A stretch of 64,000 nucleotides of DNA, taken from NCBI GenBank assembly GCA_963682175.1, contig OY821786.1:28666501-28730500 (forward strand), read 5' to 3'. This stretch comes from Triglochin maritima (taxonomy: Eukaryota > Streptophyta > Magnoliopsida > Alismatales > Juncaginaceae). Positions 55,899 to 64,000 of this stretch are shown here, one piece after another. The notes beneath the pieces were generated by a model. It searched no databases. It saw only the letters and a program-made list of their open reading frames with translations, and was not told where the DNA came from. Both the position numbers and the translations under genes were made by a program. Every line of letters begins with the position of its first letter. The first letter of the stretch is position 1.

Positions 55899-56490
55899 TA
55901 GACCGGTGTGGGTCAACCAAAATTATCAGGAACTTTCGGTCGACCGACTAGGAACACAAGTCCAAACGATGGTGTCGATTTTTGATCGATCAGTCGACCA
56001 ATTGGTAATCTCTCGACCGTTTCTACACGTTTTTGCTTAATTTAATAAGAGAAATTCTTTGATCATGGGTGGAATTGTTCCAATTCGGTCAGAAGAGGTT
56101 AAGTGATGATTATGTGTCGAAATATGATTGAATTAGAGGAGTTGCTAACAACGAATCATGTGCAAGTGGGTTGCACATGAATAGGTTTTGAGGAAGTCCT
56201 ATAAATAGGACCCTCCTCTTCTCATTGTTAATATATGAATGCAAAATTATTCTCTCCATATTTCTCCACCAAATCCATCCAAAAATTCCCTTGTTAGTTG
56301 AGTGTTTGAGAGATTAAATTCTCAGGAGCATCAAAGAAGGAATTAACTAGATTCTAGCCTTGAATTAGAGATTGATTGGCTAGGTCATTTCTCTCTAAAT
56401 CTTGTTTAGAGTTTGGTGAACACTTGGAGGAATTACGAGGCGATTCAAGTGCAACGCGACTCTGGATCTTCGAAAAAGTTTTAGAGTACC

Positions 56491-57429
56491 CATGCAAAAT
56501 TAATAGCCTTAATCTTAAACATATAGGATAAAAGCATTAACCATTTTAACTTTGAAGTAATCATGAAATTTACCTTTCGGTGGGTTTTGGGGACCTCCTG
56601 TGGTGTTAGACGGTGCCATCCGAACTCTGGTGGTTTGTATTCTCTTGAGGTCTTCAGTTTTGGGTGGTCATTGAAAAACGAGGAACAAGACATCAAATAA
56701 GGGAGGAGGCAACACCATGGCCTTATTAACGACTCCAGAGCTGCCTCAGAAATGATTCACATCAAATTGTAGATGTTAAATGTCCAATCGGGAATTGATG
56801 CCTCGATCGCCAATGCATGTTCTTCTAGCACTGGAACCAGTACACATAGTCGTTTCCCTTCCAAGAAGGCATAACCTGACCCTCGAGCCCGGTGACGAAT
56901 GAGACATAGTTGGAATCCCAAGTAAACTTCCCTGTATTGTTCTAATACTGGTCGCCCATGGATGAAATCCATTGAGAGAACCACTTTCTCATGACCACGA
57001 CATCTTTGCGGTATGAACCTGGGAAGGTAATGAGACGTTTCCTCATCATATGCTGAGCCACATCAATATGCCACAAAAACATCAACATGTTGAAAGTTAG
57101 GAAGAATATCCTCAAATATATTCATGCAACTATTGTTGAGTATTTATCGAGTTTATATCGCCTCTATCGAGCTCGTTCAGGCATACACGGTCGAGCTTAT
57201 CGAGCTCCTTCTGGGTATACACTGTCGAGCTGATGGAGCTCGTTTTGGTATACACTATCGAGCTCGTCGAGCCCATCAAGCCCAAAGTTCTTAACACTCA
57301 TTTTAATCATATCGAGCACACTTGTAAAAGGGATCAAGTTCATGTAAAAGGAATTGGGTTCCTATCAAACTCATATCGAGTCTATCAAGTTACGCCTATA
57401 AAATAATGAAATTTGAATTCTTTAAATTA
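56491..57429. other. Unrecognised DNA with short open frames
   Basis: Minus-strand frames at 56481-56696 and 56757-56984 encode PPEFGWHRLTPQEV and GYAFLEGKRLCVLVPVLEEH. Together they weakly recall the RNase H tail of plant LINEs (PP--GW-KLN, then an ALAIEA helix), but the match is too loose to call. At 57135-57260 there is a 34-bp tandem repeat, listed separately. Confidence 0.35.
57135..57260. repeat. 34-bp tandem repeat (TCGAGCT...GTATACACT)
   Basis: Three or more units of the form GTCGAGCTTATCGAGCTC, CTTCTGGGTATACACT. Further ATCGAG phrases are scattered to 57390. Confidence 0.75.
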
Positions 57430-57459
57430 CACTACTACAGTACAGGGCAACACTGATGG

Positions 57460-57835
57460 TACATAATCGTCGGTGGAATCCGACATCCGTCGGTGTAGAT
57501 CTACTATGATGGATACGTATCCGTCGATGTTGAGCAACTCCGACGGATGTACCGACGGAATGGGGTCGTCGATGTTCATTTTGGCGTGAAATTTCTCGAC
57601 AAGAAATTTCACCTTGTTTCGTCGCCTCGAATAACATCGACGGACGTTCCGTCGGTTTTAATAACCGACAGAAATATATAATGGTGTCCCTTACATCAAC
57701 AAATATAGACTCCGACAGAATGACCTCCATCGACAGAGACGTCCCGTCAGTGTACGTCTGTCACCACCTACACTGACAGATGACACTCACATAAAAAATG
57801 ACATGATCTACACCGACGGATAAGATCCATCGGTG
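57460..57835. repeat. CACTA subterminal repeats
   Basis: Direct and inverted variants of GTCGGTGTAGATC and CATCCGTCGGTG recur roughly every 20-40 bases, together with several CCGACAGA forms. Confidence 0.78.
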
Positions 57836-58139
57836 TAGGCCCTATCCAGAACCCAAAAGAGCTTGTTTGCTCTTTCCAGGTTCCGATTTTCCTTGTTCAA
57901 ACAAAAATATCATCGCAATTCAATTCAATCATCATTCACAATTCATTAATCACAATTCAAACCTTCATAACTCATAGCTCAATCACACAAAGATTTATAC
58001 ATCACAATTCAAACATTCATACACCACCAAACTTATAAACTCAAAAGTAAAAGTTGTAGTTTCATTGAAAGTTACCTTTTAACAATTTCCAAAGTAAAAG
58101 TACTTGAAAAAAACTTAGCCAAATAACATCCAAAAAACA

Positions 58140-59270
58140 CAAAGACTACACTACCAAACCTCCAGTGCCTTGTCCACCCGATGGACCATTGTCGTTATCT
58201 CGACTTAGAGGCGGAGGTGGTGTGCAAATGGATGTCACATTAAAATCTTGCTCTATTTAAACATTATACATTAAGATCATAATGCATATAAACTAACTTA
58301 GTAAATGTAAAACTTATTAAATTAGAAATAGAATACCTCAATATTATAACCCCATTCTCTATCAATGGTTCTATCATCGACTCCATGTTTGTGAGCCTCT
58401 TTTTTGTCTCCGTTATCTTGTTTTCCATCTTCTTCATCTTCTAATCTTTCTCAACCTGCACTCTCGCGTCCGTCTCTGCTTGGGATGGTGTCCCGCATGA
58501 TCCATACATATTGATCGGGGTGACGAGACTGGAGTACATCCTCAAACGTCTGTGCCCATCACAAAGAAGAGACTCGACCGAATCCTGGGCGGTAGCCACT
58601 AAATTGATAGAGCCCTGAGAGTTAGTCATATCCAGTCCTCATAGAGCCTCTAATTGTTCCTAAAAGAATAAAATTATCATAAATTCACAAATAAATATAT
58701 CAAATAACATTAACTAATTGAAAACAACATTAATATTAAACTTACAATAATGGTCGCAGCTTTGGGGAGTGTCTTGTCATGCAGCCATATTTATATATCT
58801 GTACAATTTTGCTCAGGAGCATCCGGATGTTCTGCATTCTGCAATAGCAATATTGGCTCAGTTTATTTTGAAAAAATAATGAATATAGAAGAAATTCAAA
58901 AATAAATAAATAAGATCTCACCATCTTCTCCTTGTATCGCACCACCGATTTCGTACCACACTGGTGTGGTATGACTAAATTCGCTCAATTTTCTTATTAG
59001 TCTCGCTCTTCTTCTGTATTACCAATATAACCAAATTGTTAGTTTTTAGTCATTAATTATAATTGAACTAAAAACTAACAATTTGGTGAAACTGAACGAG
59101 TAGTCCAAGAGAGTAGATCAAACTTTCGGGGACATATGTTGTGGTTTAGCGGCCAACCGTGCCTCTCTAGACTCTAGATCTGCCACATCAAGGTATAACT
59201 TGTACTTATTTTCTTTCCATTTGGTGTTCAGAGACTTCATAATTTTCACTCTAAACTGCAAAGACGTTTA
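58140..59270 (-). pseudogene. CACTA Ptta/En-Spm-type transposase fragments
   Basis: Minus-strand pieces: MKIMKSLNTKWKENKYKLYL with REARLAAKPQHMSPKV (about 59100-59240), then after a stop KSETNKKIER followed by SYHTSVVRNRW (58930-59015), which fits the N-HT-G-KS pattern of this family. Next come a TDIYKYGCMTRHSPK stretch (about 58750-58800) and the C-terminal DSVESLLCDGHRRLRMYSSL (58441-58629). Introns and stops lie between them. The precise gene structure cannot be drawn, and no working product is likely. Confidence 0.6.
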
Positions 59271-59690
59271 AATTTAATTGAAAAGATAACTAAATGTTGG
59301 CAGAACCTCCCTATATTTTTTATATCGGAATTTTTCTGAATACTTGTATTGACAAGAAAAGTGTCCACTTTTGAACGACAAATATCACAATATCGTCAAT
59401 TTGTCAAACTTAAATCATACAATCCAATCCTAAATACTAAATCGAAATCCTACATTTTTTCCTAAATCTCAAATTACTAACAAATCTATTCATTTGAAAT
59501 AAAACATGTTAAACAAAACAAGTTAAAAATACTTATCAATCTAACTAAATCTAATTAACACATGCAACTCATCCAAATAAATGTAGCGAAATTAATTAAC
59601 CAATCTAACAATAATATAAGATCCAACTCAATATAACTAAACCGCAAACACATTTAAATTTAATTGAAAATTTAACTAAATTTCGAAGGT

Positions 59691-60320
59691 CCTTGAAACG
59701 GAGATCGGTGGTGACCGGGCAAGCTTAAGAGTTAAATTCAAAGCTGGTTGTATCACCGAATGACGGATAGAACCAATTGAAGTTTCAAAGTGGGTATAAA
59801 TTTCTATCCTCTAAATTTTTCAATAAATTGGTTCTAGTCTAGATTTTATATGCTTAATTGACAAATCCAATATTCATTCATTGTAAATCTTTAAAATTTG
59901 AATCACATCCATTGCTTAAACGTAAAATATATAGTTGGATGTCAAAAAGGGGGAATTAATACATCACATGCTATATTGTAATATTTACTTGATGTTAATA
60001 GGGGAGAAATATAATTGAACTTAATCGAAAAATCATATTCATATTGAAAGGGGGAGCTTAATGAATATCATTTTCTTAGTGTAATGAAGTGCAAAATTGA
60101 GGGGGAGCAACTTCATTACAAGACATCCACAATTCTATGCTTAAATCTTATAATTTTTGATGGATGTCAAAGAGGGAGATAATTAAATGGGTAACTTGAA
60201 ATTTAATTATAATTGAACAAAAACTATGCACATCCTTAGTGGGAGCGTTTATATGCATAGTTTACGTCTAAAATTTTCAAGTATTAAGATATAGGTTGTC
60301 ATCATCAAAAAGGGGGAGAT
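59691..60320 (+). other. C-family copia 3' internal remnant with purine tracts
   Basis: Several purine runs, for example AAAAAGGGGGAATTA (59945), GAAAGGGGGAGCTTAA (60046), TTGAGGGGGAGCAAC (60099), and finally AAAAAGGGGGAGAT (60307-60320) directly before the LTR, which is the functional polypurine position. Repeated GGGGGAG runs before the 3' LTR are typical of SIRE/Maximus-type copia elements. No pol sequence remains. Confidence 0.6.
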
Positions 60321-60689
60321 TGTTGGCTTTTTGGCCTTAATTTATGTTTTGATGATTTAATCAACCTAATCTTAATTGTAATCATGTAGAGTAGCACACA
60401 TATTGTATTGCATATATATTGCTATGTTCTAACTTCTACAAGTGATCAAGACTCAAGAAAGAAAGGATTCAAGTCAAGACATGTAATCAAGCTCTATTGT
60501 AGACATGTAATTTGCATTTCTTTGAGTCTAAGGAACATTGTGTAAATTGAGCATACTTGAGCTAAAACCTACTCAAACACACGCTAGGTTCCTTATAGAA
60601 GTCACACACAAAATTTCATACAATTTGTACTTCAATAGATCACCCAAACTTACACCGGAAAACACGAAACCTTAACTTGAACTGTCTGC

Positions 60690-61165
60690 CCACATTCGGT
60701 CGACCGAGTGATCATATATCATGTTAGCGTTTTACTGCCCAAGTTCAGTCGACCGTCTAGACAGACCTTTTCGGTTGACCGAGTAACAACATATTTCCGA
60801 CCGTTTGTTTTGTCGTATATACCCAATGGTCGTATTCGTATTATTCATAAATACCCTAATACATTTAATGTATCGGTCGACCGAGGACCTTGTTCGGTCG
60901 ACCGAACTTAAGAAGTCTCGACAAAACAAAACTTCCTGTTGATTTTCTGTCGACCATGGACTTATTTCGGTCGACCAAATTTAATCTTGTTTGTCAACCC
61001 AGAAGAGCCTGTTAGTTTTCGGTCGACCAAACCTTACTCGGTGTTCGACCGATAACTTAAGTGTACCTAGATTATAGCCTTTTGCGGTTGATCGTTCTTT
61101 AACCGGTCGACCGAACCGAATTCAAAATTTCCAAACGGTCGACCGTTCAGCCCGATTCGGTCGAC
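60690..61165. repeat. CGGTCGACCG array in LTR C3
   Basis: Seven exact GGTCGACC cores and about six one-base variants (AGTCGACC, GGTTGACC, GTTCGACC, GGTCGACT). It ends about 100 bp before the TATA-like box. Confidence 0.88.
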
Positions 61166-61263
61166 TGAACTTACTCAATTTTGGGTCCTGCAGATTTCTG
61201 TTTTGTGTATCTTACACAACTCTTACCCAACTTAACCCCAACGGCTATATTCTCTCTAGTGCT

Positions 61264-61271
61264 TATAAATA
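61264..61271 (+). promoter_or_regulatory. TATA-like box of LTR C3
   Basis: TATAAATA in the context GCTTATAAATAGAGG, conserved in C1 (near 30665) and, as TATATATA, in C2. It would mark the U3/R border about 940 bp from the LTR start. Confidence 0.6.
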
Positions 61272-61823
61272 GAGGTGTAAAACACATTTTAACACATCTC
61301 TCACACTTCCATTTGTCACATACACTAGAGAGAAGCTCCCAAGCTCAAATTTCCCCAATCCTACACTCTAAGCCTAATTTCACACCTTTGATCATAGCCA
61401 AATCATACTCAAAGTGTGCTCAATATTTAGAGAGTGTTGTCCCACTCATTTGTTATTCAAGAAGAAAGGATTTTGGTGAAAGCCCGAAGTGTTCCCTCTC
61501 GGATTGTGAGAGGAAGAAGGTCAAGCAAGCAAGGGTGTTCGCGGTGCTAGTGTTGTAAAGGCGTTCTCTCCCGGCCCGGAACGGGGAGTGGTTAGTGAAG
61601 TCGTGAGCGGAGTTTAGTGATCCAAGTGGAGCTGACAAGAGCGGACTAGGACCCGGGTGGGGTGCCGAACATCTGTAAAATCTCTCGTCTCCATTGTGGT
61701 TTGCATTTTCCATTCCTTTACTTGCTTGTTTAGTTTTAAATTCCGCTGCATATCTTTGATTATTAAACAAGTAGGTAATTAGGGATAAAAGTGATTAAAA
61801 TTAGAGACCCTCGCGATCCTACA

Positions 61824-62304
61824 TAATAAAGTTAATCACGTCAAACTATTTCAAATATACAAAATTAAGTTAATCACACAAACTAAATATACAAAATTAA
61901 ATTAATCATACAAACTATAATAAAATAATAATAAAATGTCTAATTAATTAAAATAAACAATTAAAATATTACTTTCATACAAATCACCAGTTTAATCACC
62001 ACTTCAATCCTACAAATTGAAATTAATTTACAGTAATTATCATACAAATCAACAATTTAATCCTACAAATAACAATTACATTCAAATTAGTTGATTTAAA
62101 AAATTATAATCATTCAACAAAATAAGTTGCTGGCTGTGGAGGTGGTCGTGGGTGGGGCTGGGGGTGGTGGATGTCGGTGGTGGGTGGTGGCTGGGGCTGA
62201 GGGTGGTGGTGGCTGGGGCTTGGGTATTTGTGGACGCTGGCGGAGGTGGTTTGGCGCTGATTTGGAGGGATCAGAGCGACGATAGCAGCGGCGTCGGCGA
62301 GCGT
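61824..62304. other. No gene; AT-rich DNA then a GGT-rich tract
   Basis: 61824-62100 is AT-rich with repeated ATCATACAAA and TTAATCACAC phrases. 62120-62260 is a GGTGG/GGCTGGG-rich low-complexity tract. On the minus strand it gives a Pro/His-rich frame that I do not accept as a gene. Confidence 0.5.
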
Positions 62305-64000
62305 CATGGGTAATTACAAAGGAGGAAGAAGAGTTCTATTTATAGTCATGGAAAAAGGTAATCGGGAACAATCCCCCGATATGGGACTAATGCAACTTCT
62401 ACAAATGATTAACAACACATATTACGCAACCACGAGAAGCCAGGTTGGATCCTGAGCATTTTGGACAGCCGATTGGCGGTGACCTTTGGTCGGATTCGAC
62501 CTGATTTCGGTTGGCTTCTTTATTACTTCAATGTGCCACATGTAGTGCACTCGAATCAGCTGTTTGAGTCTAGTCCCGAATCTAATTGGCAAAATACCTC
62601 ATGACGGTGTTGTCTCCTGAGGGTTTTCAGCGGATATACCCACAAAATCCGAACATTGATGCAGTATTGAATCTAGCAACACAACTCGTTGGACCTATTT
62701 TTGTCGATCATTGGACATGGTAATTCGACAGACACTATATAGGTATTTAGTCCACACACTTAGCCTAATGAACCATTCGTGCAAGTTAGTTACGGACTTA
62801 AGTGAAAGACATGGGCAACCTTAACATCCTCAAGTGATACAAAGTGTAATGTCCATTAAGGTTCTTATTTGAATTGTCATTTCTCTTTTTCTTCTTTTTT
62901 GTCTTTTTTCTTTTTTTACTAGTTGGTGTGTAATTCTCCAAAGGTCAGGTTTCATGCATCATTGCCTATGAGGACTTACACTATCACATACACCTTTCCT
63001 CGCATCTCCACAAAGGGCGATCCCTACCACCTGTGTAACGGAAGTTCGGTCGGTGCATCCCAAGTCAGATGATTCAAAAGCACCAAGCACTAAGTCCCTT
63101 CAGACCTAATTTCCTAAGTGATAGGAGTTGTGCGAGAAGAGAAAACATCTACTCACTTATTTCTTATCTACACATGAATCAAAACCTCTTTATACTAATA
63201 GACACAAATTATTCGACTCACTAGGTTCAGGGTGGATTTCTTTGTTTATTTCAGTACTGAAACCCTATGATTACTCTCCCCCCGAGGGAAAACCGGGGTG
63301 CATCCTCACGACTAGATAAGACCTAAAGCCAGTGTACTAGATATCCTAATGCATCAAGTTCAAGTTAATTTTGGGAGTTTTCTTTTTTACTTTACCTCTC
63401 AATGGTTTTGCACATGCTAAACATACACAAAACTCACAAAACATTTTCTTTTACAAATACATTAAGATTTTGAAAGAAATGTGAAAATTTAAAGCACAAG
63501 GCAAACAAAAGAAGACAAGTCACTAAAAGATATTGGAAAACAGATATATCGATATTAAATGCAACACACTAACATGACCTTATCAATACAAACAAAATAA
63601 AACAAAACAAAAGGAGAAAGACTCGACTATGTACACACGTAAAACACACCCTACACTTACTGCATGCACTATCCTGAATGAATGTGAGCATGATACTACA
63701 TGAATTTATGCATGAAAAAGAAAAGATCTCACCAATGTGAAGCACAGAGGGAAGTTCATGGTTGTTGATGGATACAAACCTGAATTCCCTTCAAAACCTT
63801 TGACATACTAAAGAAGGGATACAAATATGTGAAAAAAATGGGGCCCAAATACACAAACGTTGGAGCCCACAACAATCAATGCTCATTGGTTGAGCCTTTT
63901 ATTGTTTTTTTAATATAACTATGTACACAAATAAGTTCCCATCTTCATTTGTCAAAGACATCAAATGGGAACCTCAAAATTGGTCAATGCACATAGAATG
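62305..64000 (-). mobile_element. Deleted B-related Ty3/gypsy element, running off the right edge
   Basis: 62305-62605 matches the inner part of a B LTR (GAGTTCTATTTATAG, GGGACAATCCCCCGAT). From 62606 the text is that of the B internal region from 21192 onward (TTGTCTCCTGAGGGTTTTCA, CCCCCGAGGGAAAACCGGGG, a CACACTAACATGACC stretch), to the window end. The LTR end, polypurine tract and first internal bases between these points are missing, so a deletion joined them. It is more diverged than the B copies at 13-28 kb. Confidence 0.82.

Larger units (their letters stand above)
51728..56490 (+). mobile_element. Old A-like LTR (A4) in three pieces, with two later insertions
   Basis: Pieces at 51728-52206, 53722-53905 and 55899-56490 follow one another in the order of the A-family LTR read in reverse complement. 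The first starts TGAAATGAATGTG and includes GGTCCTTAACCGTAGAGCTC; the second has GGGCCCTTGATAAAG and TGTGCACAATGT; the third has CTTTCGGTCGACCGACTAGG, GCACATGAATAG and the ending TTTAGAG. It is far more diverged than A1-A3. It was split by solo LTR D1 and by fragment E1. Similarity stops at about 56490, short of the expected LTR end. Confidence 0.75.
57430..59690 (-). mobile_element. CACTA (En/Spm) element, one end plus transposase debris
   Basis: CACTACTACAG at 57430-57440 is a CACTA-type terminus. The next 400 bases hold many short subterminal repeats in both directions (CCGTCGGTGTAG, ATCCGTCG, CCGACGGA), the usual transposase-binding layout. Inside, minus-strand pieces resemble the Ptta/En-Spm plant transposase. 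The opposite end (CTGTAGTAGTG) is not visible in the window; the element is truncated or interrupted near 59690, where copia sequence starts. Confidence 0.75.
60321..61823 (+). mobile_element. C-family copia 3' LTR (copy C3), 1503 bp
   Basis: It starts TGTTGGCTTTTTGGCC and ends CTCGCGATCCTACA. It is collinear with C1 and C2 and is the only C copy with internal sequence attached, which fixes the family as copia-like with plus orientation. TATAAATA lies at 61264-61271. The array of CGGTCGACCG sites lies upstream at 60690-61165. Confidence 0.88.

Noticed and set aside
56757..56984. Possible LINE RNase H tail
   Set aside because: Only a loose resemblance (PPEFGW, ALAIEA) without the catalytic acidic residues in place; left as unrecognised.
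62110..62307. Pro/His-rich minus-strand frame (65 codons)
   Set aside because: It is produced by a GGT-rich low-complexity tract; no conserved motif, and composition alone explains the open frame.

Overview
The window is nuclear DNA of a flowering plant, very probably a eudicot. Evidence: one conserved gene with nine GT-AG exons, transposon families typical of angiosperms (Ty1/copia, Ty3/gypsy, Mutator-like with a plant mobile domain gene, hAT, CACTA, LINE, foldback MITE), and AT-rich, gene-poor intervening DNA. Only one ordinary host gene is visible, a folate-biopterin transporter (BT1 family) on the minus strand at 4.7-10.1 kb. I could assemble its exons by eye with an open frame throughout. 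Almost everything else is transposable-element sequence, much of it nested. Reading target-site duplications (TSDs) at element ends allows the order of insertion to be worked out.

Layout. 0-2.6 kb: 3' part of a hAT transposon with an intact transposase frame running off the left edge. 4.7-10.1 kb: the transporter gene, with a 1.9-kb first intron. 10.3-31.2 kb: a tower of insertions starting about 210 bp upstream of that gene. A C-family solo LTR (TSD TGTTG) was split by a complete but decayed A-family Ty1/copia element (11178-30547, TSD CTACC). That element in turn received a complete pol-less B-family Ty3/gypsy element (19618-28253, TSD TCCAT) and a B-family solo LTR (13056-14445, TSD GCGAA). 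31.2-33.4 kb: repeat-rich, gene-free DNA. 33.5-38.4 kb: a very long solo LTR (F, TSD AAATC) with internal ~69-bp tandem repeats, split by a second C-family solo LTR (TSD ATATG). 39 kb: a LINE remnant.

40.0-47.9 kb: a Mutator-like element with ~54-bp terminal inverted repeats. It carries a broken plant mobile domain (PMD) gene on the plus strand and, convergent to it, a broken transposase with FAR1-like, MULE, SWIM-type and OTU-like segments on the minus strand. An A-family solo LTR (TSD CAAGA) sits inside the PMD gene. 48.6-51.0 kb: two nested non-autonomous hAT elements and a foldback MITE. 51.7-56.5 kb: an old A-like LTR invaded by a D solo LTR (TSD GTTGG) and by a 3'-terminal fragment of an E Ty3/gypsy element. 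57.4-61.8 kb: one end of a CACTA element with transposase debris, then the 3' end of a C-family copia element. 62.3-64.0 kb: a deleted B-related element running off the right edge.

The most interesting points are: (1) arrays of the palindrome CGGTCGACCG just upstream of the TATA box in the LTRs of two otherwise different families, A and C; (2) a Mutator-like element pairing a PMD gene with a transposase that has an OTU-like tail; (3) the datable nest of insertions next to the transporter promoter; (4) a gag-protease-only Ty3/gypsy family with an extra ORF of unknown role. All family assignments are from motifs read by eye; no database search was run.
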